Positions 10,145 to 26,869 of a DNA stretch of 64,000 nucleotides are shown piece after piece. Where the stretch lies: the NCBI RefSeq assembly GCF_001411555.2, contig NC_049909.1:13822686-13886685 (forward strand), in the 5' to 3' direction. Origin of the DNA: Juglans regia. Lineage: Eukaryota > Streptophyta > Magnoliopsida > Fagales > Juglandaceae. The notes under the pieces were generated by a model. It had not been told where the DNA came from and did not search any database. It was given only the letters and a program-made list of their open reading frames with translations. Within the stretch, counting starts at the first letter, position 1. Each line of letters starts with the position of its first letter. The translations under genes and the position numbers were made by a program.

Positions 10145-12495
10145 CGTTTAATGGTCCGGAGATGTTTTATTCTGAGGAGACAAGCCCGGACCGGGTATGG
10201 CTCTGTCTACGAAGTTCAGAATAATCAGACAATTACAGAAATAATTGCCCTGATGAAGGTAGAGGTGAGAGAGGACGTGGGTTTAGTTGGGGAGAGCCTG
10301 AGCTTCTGAACTAAAGCAGCAATTCATGGCCATTGAAATTCTGGGCTCGTTACTCAGATTCATGATTTTCTGTTCTATTTTTGGGGTTTTTTTTTATTAT
10401 TTTCAGCTGAAACTCGTTCTGATTTGAATGCTATTATATGTCGTTGGACCCATTGAAATACACTCCAACTCCAGAGTATTTCTGAATGGTGTTTGTATGG
10501 ATGGAAAGTAATTGGTGAAATTCAAGGATGAAAAGAGAGAGAATAGAATCATTTATGTTAAACTTGATGACTAAACTGAACTACAAGGCTAGGGCTCTTT
10601 ATTATTTTAATACTGCAGGAAGGAACAGAGAGCTAAAACTAAATTCTAACAACTACTAGGTTTTCCTGAGATCAAAATCAAGCTACAAAGTTAAGCCTTT
10701 GTCTTCTCTTTATTTATTGGTAGTAGATGCATTACAAATTTGCTGGCTTAAAGAAGGGATTTTGGAGTCTGGACATTGTGTGGTTCCACACTGGAATAAA
10801 AGCTAGACAGCATTTTAAGAGATCTACAGTAAGACACTGATTACACTTACAAACTAAAGACCACGGAGCCGAGCGGTGAGACCCAAAACCAAAGTATAAA
10901 TGCTCTTTTTAACTTATTTGAACTACCGATGGATGAGAAAGTGTTGGCTTTTAGCCGCTCGGGGAGCCATTCTTTTGGCAGTATTTCTGATCGAAGATCA
11001 GGCATAGATGATCATCTCAAGGCATGGATGCAAAAACTTAAAAATCTAGGAAGCACTCAACAAGAAAGTTAATGTTTGAGAGGGTTTCTCGTACGATGGT
11101 TGTATAAATAGTTTAAAAAATGGTTGAAAAAAATGCGCTTATTTTCTGTTTTTTTCTTCTTCTCTCAACTTCGCTTTATCAACCAAATCACAGCAATGAA
11201 TAAGTTACGTTTTAAGTGACTTTTCATTCAAGTAACTAACCTAAAAATAAAAAAAGACTCAGTCTGTTTCGTTTCTAGAAAGAGAAACTCCACCTTCTCA
11301 CATTCTCTCTAGAAAAGCTACTCATCCATTCTGAGTATTTTCATCGAAAAGGCTCCCATTCTCCTCCCCGTTCATTTTCCAATACTGATCTGTGTATATG
11401 TTTTTATACTAGTATTTTTTTCCTCTCTTCTTTCCACCAGTTCGGTTTTGGTAAAATCTTTCGCACTCTGGCGACCAACTATTGACACGTGTCCCTCCAC
11501 GCAACTCCCCAACCACTAATCTACTGGGACGAAGCAGAACCACAACGAAAACCTTGGCGTGTGACACTCATGCGCAGCTTGTTCCACCCGTGGGCCATCA
11601 CACGTCGCTGCACCATAATGCGTCTATAAGCTACACGCGTCGCACAATAGATTTTCCATCTCAATATCTTCCAGATCTGCCCCATCTCATCTCAAAATCA
11701 CCAGCGCATGGTCTCCATGCGCCACCATAAGTGCACGTGAAGAAACTTGGCCCACCGTAGTCCAGCCCATTCGATGTCGATTTTCTACTACGTTTTCGCT
11801 TTTCCTATTTGATGATCTTGAGAAAGGGAATACGAATCTCTTCAGGAACATCTCAAGATAACAAACTGTAGTGCATCTTCAGTTTTCACCACCTCCAGCA
11901 GTGGCTTCATAGTTCACACAGCTATGCGAATTGCAAAAAAACCATCATTTAAGACATCGCCCTTTTTGCAGGATATAGGTGGGGGGACCAAGTATTTGGT
12001 CATAAAACCCGTTTTTTTTTTTTTTTTTTTTTTTTTTCACTTTTGTGTTGTGGTTGTTATAATGGGGAGTTAGTTCGAGAACCCCACCCTCTCATGTATC
12101 TCAATGATATATTTGCTTGCTTAGATTTAAATAAATATTAAAAAAATAAAATAAAATAAAACCTAACCTGAAAATCACTTAAAAATTGTGCTTGACTGAA
12201 AATGAATGGAGCCATTGCTTCGGTTGTATAGTTGTAAAGAGTGGGACTTTTTTATTATTATCCATGGATGACCCCATTTTCCCCTTGCAATGGATCAGGC
12301 CCGGCAAGCCATAAGAGATCCCATTGCAAACCCTCAAAGTAGAAGTTGATTCTCCTGAAATGTTACAAGATGCCTAGTTTCAAAGACATAATCATAATCA
12401 ATGTCAGTTTTTGGGAACTTTGGCTAGTTTACAGGTTGTTTTAAGACATAAATTTCGATCATAAAATGCCAATAGTAGTAGCTCAAATACCTGCT
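10145..12495. other. Intergenic, no gene recognised
   Basis: No convincing coding region. A T-run lies at 12012-12037. A palindromic G-box-like GACACGTGTC lies near 11484 in a C-rich stretch (11280-11730), and an ATG-initiated frame overlapping it shows no recognisable domain. Confidence 0.4.
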
Positions 12496-12651
12496 CACGA
12501 AAAATTGTTGTTCATCCTAATTAAGTAATTTTGTCATCTCCAACATTTTAATTAGCCTCATTTAAATAACTGATTTATGAGGCCAATTAAAATATGTTGC
12601 ATCAATCACTAAAGATGACAAAATCAAGAATAAAAAAACAACATTTCTGTG
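12496..12651. repeat. Long imperfect hairpin (fold-back element)
   Basis: The left arm includes TTTTGTCATCTCCAACATTT and TAATTAGCCTCAT. The right arm includes ATGAGGCCAATTAAAATATG and AGATGACAAAATCAAGAA. The arms pair over roughly 70 nt around a short AT loop. This could be a MITE or, less likely, an RNA hairpin precursor. Confidence 0.55.
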
Positions 12652-13065
12652 ACCATGTTAAATTTATTTAAGAATTGATAGTGGTAAACTCCACTGAAGG
12701 GTACCTATCGTTCAAACTTCAAAGTCTAGAAACCTGCCACAAAACTTCTTGATTTTGAGTTTTCCCCGTGCCATCTTTCCGTTTCTTTCCTCTCCCTTTT
12801 CAGTTTGCATTTGTCCCCCATCAAACTTTCATGTTATCTTTCCAATCTGGTAACACCAAATCACTCAACAGAATACATTTGCTGCCATTTGGATTGACAT
12901 GCAGAGGGACCATCAAATTAAAATGCACACGAACACTCTGATTGACAAGTTCTCAATTTCAAATGCAAATATGTAAAGTTCCATAGCAATTCATACTAAT
13001 TCTAGCTGGTACTTCCCATGATCCCATCACACTTGAAACCTCATAATTTAATGAGTAATTCTACA
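12652..13065. other. Intergenic, nothing recognised
   Basis: Low-complexity AT-rich sequence between two fold-back elements; no gene or RNA signal seen. Confidence 0.4.
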
Positions 13066-13215
13066 TACAACCGTGAAGTGCGTAACCGCCGCGTAATCGC
13101 TTTGAAAAAGAGTAGGGTCCACTATTAAAAAATTAATTTTTTTCATGTAGGTCCCATATTTTATTCATTTTTTTCAAAACGATTACGCGGCGGTTACGCA
13201 ATTCACGATTGTAAG
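13066..13215. mobile_element. Fold-back MITE with about 45-bp arms
   Basis: The arms GTGCGTAACCGCCGCGTAAT and ATTACGCGGCGGTTACGCAA are almost perfectly inverted. Over about 43 nt (from ACAACCGTGAAG) they differ at only a few positions. The GC-rich arm core in an AT-rich region stands out. It lies just downstream of the adenylate kinase gene. Confidence 0.75.
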
Positions 13216-13667
13216 TATATTTTCTCTAATTTAATGGGCTGTAGTTTGATCTACTAAATGAAGGTTTTGGACCATGTACGCATGAAGAACTAGCACTATA
13301 ACACACTCATTTTTCCCTTAACAGGAATTATTAATAAATTTCAGGTAAAGATCAATATCACAGGTAAAATACCTCAGGCAAGCACTGATACCAATGGGCA
13401 ACCAGTAAATATACATCAAGAGAGGGAGAAAGATTGTCAACAAAACAGAAAAAGTGTACCACCTGCGTGCAGTTCCACGCTTTTATATTATGTATAGGTT
13501 ACGCAATTAAACCTCAAAGAGTTGACAGCAGCCGTCATGTGCAGTTTGCAAAATCGAGTGAAGCATATTAGTCAGAAAATTCAACAGTGTATTTAGAATA
13601 AAAAGGGGCAATAACACTAAGCTTTCTAACGAAAGTAATCCATCCCTCTATGAGAGGGAGACCGCTT

Positions 13668-18127
<4,460 letters not shown>

Positions 18128-18139
18128 TTGGGAGTAGGA

Positions 18140-18148
18140 TTAGGGTTT
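18140..18148 (-). promoter_or_regulatory. Telo-box (AAACCCTAA) upstream of adenylate kinase
   Basis: The minus strand reads AAACCCTAA, 13-21 nt before the adenylate kinase ATG, next to a CT-rich leader. Telo-boxes are known 5' elements of plant translation and growth genes. Confidence 0.5.
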
Positions 18149-19222
18149 TTTTTTTCTCTCTAGGACTTTTGGTTCAATCAGAGAAGGACCGGAGGTTCTT
18201 TACTTTAGTTCGGACTTCGGACCTTCCAACGCTTCAAACTCAAGCAGGCTAGCAGCGGTCTTGCTGGGTTGTGTTTGAAATGACTGTCCTACCCTTAGTG
18301 TGGTTTGAATTGACACGTGCGAGATGTTTTTCCGAAGTGTACTACTACCTCAACAAAACAATAATACAAAAATAATATCTTCAACTGATATTAGTCTGAT
18401 TCATTAGATTTATTTTATAATAAAAATAATTTAATATTTTAATAAATCACATTAACTCACGTTAATTTGTCAAATTTATTTTTAGAATATTTCTCTTTTT
18501 AAAATCAAGAATGTTACTTCCATTCCCATTTGAATTTATCGGCACAATTACACGAACTGACCAATGACAATTGACTAGTCTCGCTGAATTAACCTAATTA
18601 TTTCCAAATTCTAGATCTGCCATATCTTAATTCGAATAATTCTATTATAAGGTGTTTACATAATATATTATTCATAAGAAATAATTTAATTTAAAAAATA
18701 AATTTTATAAATTAAATTACGTCCCGTAAATAATATGTTATTTACATTACTCATTTCATAAACTCACTCAACCGTAAAAATCAAAAAATTAGATACAATA
18801 TATAAACCCCCAAATTGTTAAAAAAAAATATTCAACGTATGAATAGTTGACACGATAGCACGCTTGCATAGCATGCCAAAAATATTTGGATCAGAAAATT
18901 ATGAGAAATCAATCTCAATCTATGTGACAGTAGCATCCGACCATATGGTCATCCGTTCAGTCTACCCTAATTATACGTTAGCCATAATAGACCAAAGATC
19001 CACTTCATGGTCATATACAAGGGAGATAAGAGTAGGAGGAACACCAACCAGCCAAAGATCCATTCATATATACGAGAGGTAGGAGAATTGCAAAGTTAAA
19101 AAGAGTGGCGTCCCACAGTAACCAAACTTGAATTGAATTCAAGGGTAAAAATACACATAATACTCTGGTCTCACACAAAATTGGGTTAAGACAAAGTGCA
19201 ACATTTGCAAAGTTTTTAAAGT
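18149..19222. other. Intergenic, no gene recognised
   Basis: AT-rich spacer between the divergent 5' side of adenylate kinase and the 3' end of NOP56. No domain-bearing frame, tRNA or clear repeat seen. Confidence 0.4.
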
Positions 19223-22200
19223 TCAGTCAGCATCTTCGCTTCTCGACTTCTTTTTCCTTTTACCATCGCCGGCGGACTGCAGCTCCCCTCCATCTTCGTT
19301 CTTGCTCTTCTTTTTCTTCTTCTTATCCGTTCCATTTTGCAGGGCGTTCTGGCCCTCCTGTTGCTCCAGCTCCCGATCCATTCTGCGCTTCTCCTTTTTC
19401 TTCTTCTTTTCTGATTTAGAATCCTCCAGAGCTTCACCATTTGAAACAGCAGTTGGGTTATCTTCGGCCATAGGCTCACCATTCTCTGCAGCTGCAGCTT
19501 TTGATTTCTTTTTCTTACTTTTCTTTCCTGATGCTTCTGTAGGAACTTCTTCGATTTCCATCTCTGCACCTGCAAAAAGCAATCCTATCCAGTCACAAGT
19601 GGTACCACCAGGAGAACCAAAAACTTATTGCAATTATGTGGGTATCCAATGTACTGAAACAACATGCTTCAAACACCAAAACATAATTGCCACGATCAGA
19701 AGGTATTGTAACAATAATTCCAATGCAAGTGAATGCTTCATACTTGTTTCCAATCAAATTTGTTTTATAGGTGCTTCATACTTGTTTCCAAACAATTAAA
19801 TTTGTTTTATAGGTGCTTCATACTTGTTTCCAAACAATTAGAAAAGTGTTATGATGCAACCAAGTGTTATGATGCAACCATGTGTAATGTTGCAACCAGA
19901 ATTCCTGGTGCAATTTCAATGGGCTAGAGGTCACATCAAGTTTGTCTTGCCGGTGAAACCATAATGCCCCCTCCAATGACTCGGAATTCATATATGTAAA
20001 TCTAAGGCACTATCGTACCCTTGTTTTGAACACTTTCAATTGCATCTTTCATCACATCAATATTTTTGCGCGGCGCAACACCCTTGTCATAAAACTCGAG
20101 CCGCTCCTCAACTTGTGCGCGAAGTTTCTCCCCAAAAACAGTAGTACCACTGTCTGCACCACAAAATAAGGCAACAAAATCAATTCCCGAGAAGGGGGCT
20201 GCAATGCAGATTATGTTTACCCAGAGATTTCTGAATGAAAAAATAAATAAAAACCTGCAAAGCAGTCAATGCGTGATGCAATAGAACACTTGTTTGCAAG
20301 AAAACGAGCCATTCTTCCTTTGTTCTTTGCTGACGCTCGACCAATGAAAGATGAATGGAATATCAGACCATACTTGGGTGTGTTTCCTCTAGTTTTCAAT
20401 GCCCTGAAGATAACGACAAAAGATGGGCTGACTTAAAATGACTTATAAAGATTTTACATTCAAAATAGCATCATCAGAAGAAATACAACAGAATCAAAGT
20501 CATCCATGCACACAACATTGACAAGGCATGGATTTTAGTAATTATATCTCAAGGATGGAAATCCAAGGTAGTGGAAAGAAAATGAACGGGTTTCAAATTT
20601 ATGATTCCAGCCTTTTCAAGTCAGCAGCAATTCTTCACATAAGCGAATACCCCAAGTAATGAGTGAAACACCTGAAAAGTGCCTTCTCTGCACCAAGGAT
20701 CTGAAGGGTAGAAGAAGGGCACTTAGCCAAATTTGTAAGACTACCAGCATGAGAAATCAAGCGAGCACCAACAACTTCACCAATTAAAGACGCCAAATTA
20801 GGTGCAATGTCACTCATCTTCGCAACCAGATAATCATAAAGCTTCCTCCGATAATCAGATAGGTCCATTACCCTCTGTGCAAATTGGTGGACATTAATCA
20901 AGTCAATTGGGGACAAATCCTGTCCTGCAGAAAAATAAAAAAACAAATAAGAAATAAAAACCCAAGTGAAATAGAGGACGACAATATAAGGGCAACAAGC
21001 AATTTAAATATGAGATTTCTACCCATGGAAGCCTTGGCAGCATCAACGATTTCCTTTGCCCTATCTTCATCTCCAACTATGTCTGTTAAGCCTGGGATAC
21101 TATCATCAGACAACTTGGACTTATCCTCTATATATTTTGCAACTTTGGCATATAGATAGTTGTCACTGACAATCTTTACCAATTCAGGAAAATGCCATGA
21201 GTACCACTCTCTGCATTAATGGGATCAAACACAAGATAATTAGTTGCATTAGAGGAACAAAAAAAACCACTTTAGATGTCCGCGAACCAATAGATTCTCC
21301 CCGATCTTTCCACCATGATAATAAAGTTCATGACTAGAGAATACCAAAGAAGCCTCCCGGGAGGACACAACAGGAAACCCAGTTTGGACTGTATGGGACA
21401 ACAAGAATGGTAGTTTCAAGTTCATAAAATGTTTCTATAGAGGTTTCAAGAACATACCTGACTCTCATGGAGAAAGAATTGATGTCCTTATCAAGAGTAT
21501 CGAGAAGGAAGATAGCTTGTATCACCATATTGTCAACACGGTTTACATTGAACTTGACTTTTGCACGGCTGTAACTGTGACCCAGACCAAGTTGGGCTTT
21601 TTCCAAGTCTCCAGGCTATAAAATTCAAGGGGAGAGAGAAACTCTATCAGAAGACAAAAAGGTTCATTTTATTGAACAAAAAAAGGGCATACAAAATTAA
21701 AAGCTCGATATCAAAGAAAAATGTATACCTTTAAGTCCTTCAAAAACCTATCGAAATGTAGCCGCACACCACGAAGAAGCTCGTGAATAAATTCACCACT
21801 TTCACAAGGTATTTTAGTCGCCTCCTGTATATGTGACCCTATCTTAGTATCTGTTATTCCTAATCTGAACTTTGTCTTCTTACCTTCCTTGACTTTCGGG
21901 AGATTAAGCTCCAAGAAGCTTCTCAACTCATCAGTCATTATCCCTGAAACGCAAAAGAAGCACCAAAGGAAAGCCCATAAAGCCGTTGTTATGAATAGAT
22001 AGGACGTTTCAAATGGCCATTTTTACCCATCATTGGAAACCAAAGAAAACAGAAAAGCAGCCCTATGCAGAATAAAACAAGCATATTACTTTGGTTTCTA
22101 CTCTAAGTCCTGAATATCAAGAGAACAAATATTCAATTTTTAAAGTCCCAGCAGTGTTAAATAACCAAAAAAAGGTGCAATGATGAAGCGCCCACAATTC

Positions 22201-22742
22201 CCAAAAGTAGACACTAATAGCAGTGCTTGGAGGCGCATGAGAAATCCAGAAACAACAGAGTGGTTATACTTCAAGTACAGCTAGCAAGCCTGTGAAACAT
22301 AAAGCAGGGGAGGAAAGGAACCACCAAAAAAAGAAATCAATTTCCACATGTCTCATAGCCAACCAACAAGCGGAGTCGAAGTTTACCCACTGTAGGTAAC
22401 ACGACCGAATTAAACAACGAAACATAGCCACGACATATTGAGCATGAAAAAGGGCGAAAATCCATGAAAAAACTTTACAGGAACAACGAAGAACCAGAAG
22501 CCAAACAAGAGTAATCGAAGTTTGGAGAGAAGATCACCTTCGGAGACGGCGTTACACTGGTTGAGGGCGTCGAGGGCGGACTCGAAAGGGTGAAAGGCAG
22601 TGAGCTGTACGACCTTCCCAAAACGGTTCAGGTCTGACACGGAATTCCGGACCGCCTCGGTGTTCTGCCCGATCTCGTCGAGGCCATGCGCGAGGAACAG
22701 CGCGTACCCAGAAGCAGACTCATATAGAAGATATAAAGCCAT
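19223..22742 (-). CDS. NOP56: NOP56, box C/D snoRNP core protein, 8 exons, 549 aa
   Basis: Core protein of box C/D snoRNPs in the nucleolus; works with fibrillarin, NOP58 and the 15.5K protein in rRNA 2'-O-methylation and processing. Minus-strand exons: 22742-22538, 21943-21729, 21615-21458, 21210-21023, 20924-20672, 20403-20255, 20153-20019, 19569-19223; GT-AG borders and phases close to 1650 nt. The start is the ATG of [16 protein letters not shown]. Residues 1-68 are the NOP5NT domain. A NOSIC-type region follows (about 165-220, with [15 protein letters not shown] at 193-207). The Nop domain has [11 protein letters not shown] at 308-318, [10 protein letters not shown] and a basic [13 protein letters not shown]. 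The C-terminal exon is a Lys/Glu-rich tail with KKKKKK and KRKKKS runs, typical of NOP56/NOP58. MALYLLYE and the C-terminal composition favour NOP56 over NOP58. No intronic C/D snoRNA with convincing C and D boxes was found. Confidence 0.95.
19733..19890. repeat. Two tandem repeats in NOP56 intron 7
   Basis: A unit beginning TGCTTCATACTTGTTTCCAA recurs three times at about 42-46 bp spacing (19733-19845). It is followed by about three copies of a 19-20-bp AAGTGTTATGATGCAACC unit (19854-19890, the last diverged). Confidence 0.8.
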
Positions 22743-23235
22743 TGAATAATCAAAATCAAACAAAACAACTATAAAGCTCGGGCCTTTTACTTCACCGAGA
22801 CTCTCTCTCCCTCTCTCCTTCTCTCTGAGACAATGCGCTCTAAAACTGAGAGTATCGGCGGGGAATAGATAGAGAAAGAGAAGCGAGCAGTTTAGGTTAA
22901 GGTTTAAGGTTTTCGGTGGCGGGGTTTAGCTTTGCATATGCTTGGGTCTGTACTCATGGCATTTTATTTTTGTTTTTATTTTTTCAAATATCTTTTAAAC
23001 CCATTTAAATATTTTTTTTTAAAAAAAAATCAAAAATTATTAAAAAATACTTAAAAACAAATTAAAAAGATTAAAAAAAAAATCAGTAAAAAATAAGTGT
23101 ACAATTTTTCGGTGACTGTCATTTCTCATATATACCGTGAGGGTTTGGTCTATGTATGGTGAGGGCTTTTGTGATGTTGTGTGTTGGATGCGAGTACTTT
23201 AGTTGACAGTTTTTAATCAACGGTTGAGAATATTA
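22743..23235. promoter_or_regulatory. NOP56 5' region
   Basis: The minus strand has a CT/GA-rich leader (22796-22830 region) and a GGCCCGA site-II-like element near 22778. From 22920 it becomes AT-rich with no further signal. The exact transcription start is not visible. Confidence 0.35.
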
Positions 23236-23427
23236 GGCCCCTTTTGAATCTCATCTCATCATTATAATTTCTCAAATTCTCATATAAAATATAATAAAAA
23301 ATTTAACTTTTTTAAATTTTAAAATAATAATAATATTAAAAAATAATATTCTAATGATATTTTATTTAACTTTCAACTTTCATCTAAAATATATCATCTT
23401 ATCTCATTCAACTATCCAAACGGTGCC
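23236..23427. mobile_element. Tourist-like MITE
   Basis: Starts GGCCCCTTTTGAATCTCATC and ends CTATCCAAACGGTGCC, giving inverted termini. Flanked by TTA (left) and TAA (right), a slightly decayed 3-bp duplication. The AT-rich core is like the other family members. Confidence 0.65.
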
Positions 23428-25730
23428 TAACTAAGAGCCAACTCCAACTCAACAATATAAATTTAGATTTGTGACGCATAAAAGCTTAATTAAAAAATGA
23501 TTAGATATTTTTATAACATAGATTGTGGGACACTTATTACTAATTTTAACACAAGAAATGTTATTTTTAGGCACAAGAACATTTATTACTTAGAGTAATT
23601 ATACTAGGCCCTCTAATTATAACATTCACTTTGTCTACACCATCTTGCCTTGCTTATTAAAAAAATTAGAAAAGTTTAAAACACAGCATAAAGAGGTGAA
23701 GGAATTTAGAATTTTAGTTTTCATCTTTTTGAGTTTTTGGAAGTTATTTTATTTTGAATATATGTTTTTTAATTTTTTTTAATAAGTGGCACCACATTGC
23801 CAAATCAAGAGAGCAAAATAAGTTGCATGAATTAAGAGATATAATAGCATTTTCCTTATTACTTAACAGGGGCAACGTTGACTCTTCCTCTCCCTTTCTA
23901 ACCTTAAAATCTCACTCTTTTTTATGTTGCTCCATGATCTAGGATGCCCCTTAAATGTTAAAACCTTACTCCTCTTGTTTCCTTATTTGTAGGATTAATG
24001 ATGAAAATTTGTGTTTCAACCCTCTATAATTGTTTACTTATAGTTTGTAGGTGCAAATTAGTATAGTTTCTTTTAATAATATTATCTATATTTTTATTAT
24101 ATGTAATTGGATTATGTTTCTTTTTTGAAAAAGCCAAAACTTGAGTACCCGTTTGACTATATTTAATAGTCTCTAATGGTGAGCATTATTCGTGTTAGAA
24201 AAACTAGGTTAAAGTATATAACGGAAACGATATTACCTCATTAGAAATATCTTGGATTTAGTGCAATTGTTCCATGGATTTCATGTTGTCGTCGTCGTCG
24301 TTGTTCATCCAAAATCATCTCGTATCGATAGTGGAGTGTGCTACGTAGTAATATCAGAGTAACATCTACAAATTCCACAACTTAGATACCGGGACTAGAG
24401 AGAACGTACACATTGAGAGAAAGAGTATTTTTATGGTGCCAATCATTTTTATCTAAAGGGAGATGGGTTATTTAAATAGCCCCTCTAAGTATAACCCCGA
24501 TTGACCATTAAGGGTCAGCCATCAAGGCTTATACCACTTCATAACTCCAATAGAAGCGGAATGGGTGTTCACCATGAATGTCTCTTTCTTATACTTCAAA
24601 AATTATTTAATAGTGGATAATTTGTTTGATTTATATATGTCAAACCATGTAAAGAAAAATAAATTTTCCAATATTTCATTTAAAAACTCATAATACTCAT
24701 AATACATCTTTAATAAAATTTCTTTCAGTTTTAGAAAAGGTTGAGAAGAATATTAATATTTTTCCTTTTACATTTTCTTATGACATAAAATGTTGTTTAA
24801 GATAATTTTTGTGAATTTAAAAATCTTCCTTTGTAATAACACAAATTTGAGCATCATCCTCTAGATATTTTTAAAATATAGATGATGTAGGGATCCTAGT
24901 CAGATGATGTTGAGGTGTCAGATTGTACATGATGGTGCTGAACTATCTTAAGACGGCATGTCAGCTCAAGTACAATAGGAAACAATGACTTTTCCTTGAT
25001 TTATGACAATTTTGAGCACATATTGGTATTTTGGCCATAATTTTGCCCATGAGTATCGGATTCATGCAAATGACCCAATTTGGAAAGCTTTTTTCAGCGC
25101 ACATGCCCAGTCATCCAGCTATATGCTTGTGGGCATTATTTTCGAGCCTAAAATCAGATGTTTTCCTCTTCAGATCTTCAATTTTAGATTTTTTTTTTTT
25201 TTTTTATCTTTTATGGTAATATTTCGTTTCTTGGTTATGAAGTTATTTTTATCCCAATGTTGGCCCAATTTTTGGTAGATTGCTTCTTTATTTACATATT
25301 TATTTCTGGTGTGTTAATTAGGATTTTGTTATTTTTGGTAAAATCTTGATATTTTCATATTTATAGCTATTTCAATCTGGCTTGTGGGTTTGGTTGGACA
25401 TTCTGAAGTTTTGATAATTCTCAGTTAAAAATAGAGTTATTCTCTCTGTGTTTTGAACGAATCTCTTATCTTTCCTGTTTCGATTTGTTGAGACTATTAA
25501 TCTAAATTTTGTCTGACATCAATAGATTATGTGACACTTATTAGAAAATTTTAATGGAGTAAATGTTAAAATCTTACACAGAATATAAATATTGATATAG
25601 ATATTTATAGATGTATAAATATATTTATATTTATGTAAAGCTGATTTGTCAAATTTTTCAGACAAACATCATAAATAACATGTAGAGAATATACTTTGGG
25701 ATGAAGATTTATGCATAGTTGATTGAAAAT

Positions 25731-25770
<40 letters not shown>

Positions 25771-26869
25771 ATCTTACTTTTATAAGTTCAATGGTAATTC
25801 ATCTGTGTTGTCCACGTTAGGTGAGAACTAGAAACTTGTCAGAGCTGAAACATAAATATAAGTCCAGGCTCGCTTCTCCTGAAATATAATGTCAAATAGA
25901 TAGCAACATACAACTAAAAAAAAAAAAAAGAAGGCAGGCATTCTAGGATGTTAGGTGTAGGTGTGTGAAGACTGCAAGGCCTCGTGATGATCATATTTTA
26001 TCTTAGGTCTAGTTTATTTTTATAGATGAAATTGATGCGAATAATATTAAAATATTTGAGTTGAGATAAAATGAAATAATTTTTAAATACGTGTGTTTGT
26101 TTATAGAAGTGAGATAAGATGGTTTTAACTTTTTTTGAGATTTGATAAAGTTGTGGTTTCATCAATTATGATATATTTTTAATTGATTGGGTAATAGTTA
26201 TTTAATTATTCATCATTAATTAATATAAAATATTAATTAAAAATATAAAAAATACTTAACGTTATTAAACTAAAATTTGTAATAAATTAAACTTTATATT
26301 TTAAAATAATTGGGTAATATATTGGGTAATATAAAATTAAACTTTATATTTTAAACTAATTTTTCTATTTCCAATTTGTAATAAATTCAACTCAACTTGG
26401 GATTACAAAGCTGAACCACGTTGCCAATTTTTCAGCTTTCGAGAAAGGAAATATTATCTATGGGACCCAACACATAGTTACCTACGTACAAACCTTGATA
26501 AAAATGTGCACACACGAAAAATACTACTTTTTTCATGTTATTAATTCAATATATAATAACCCATGTTAAATGAGAAATCGACTTTAGATAAATTATTGAT
26601 TTTCTTAATTCGAGAATTCAAAGTAGCAGACACTTATATATTGCTTTTATTAAATTCGAATTACAAAATTTATTAACGTTATAAACTACAATATGTATGT
26701 AAGATAATCTCATTTCTAAATCAACACATGTCATCAAATAATTATATTCCATGCGCATTAAATAGTACCAATATTAAATATTGTAAAACATTCACAAGTA
26801 TTCTGCTTAACAAGTACACCACTATAATAAATAAATAAAATGACACATACACCATTGCTTTTAATTAGA
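23428..26869. other. AT-rich intergenic DNA with weak repeat traces
   Basis: No gene supported. An (AT)n microsatellite is at 25734-25768. Segment 24180-24560 has LTR-like features on the minus strand (TATTTAAATA box, CT-rich leader) but no second copy or defined ends. Segment 26000-26400 resembles the local MITE family. Confidence 0.4.
25734..25768. repeat. (AT)n microsatellite
   Basis: About 17 uninterrupted AT dinucleotides. Confidence 0.95.

Noticed and set aside
11482..11730. 82-codon plus-strand frame in a C-rich region
   Set aside because: No domain, no splice context, and the composition explains the open frame.
12050..12110. tRNA-like GTTCGAGAACCCC near 12073
   Set aside because: No acceptor stem, anticodon arm or A box could be fitted around it.
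19302..19799. 165-codon plus-strand frame across the NOP56 3' exon
   Set aside because: Antisense of the Lys/Glu-rich NOP56 tail; its Ser/Phe-rich product is a shadow.
20404..20671. Box C/D snoRNA in NOP56 intron 5
   Set aside because: A CTGATGATG C-box-like motif exists on the minus strand, but no properly placed CTGA D box or terminal stem.
24180..24560. Solo LTR
   Set aside because: TATA-like box and CT-rich leader on the minus strand, but no TG...CA ends with a target duplication could be fixed.
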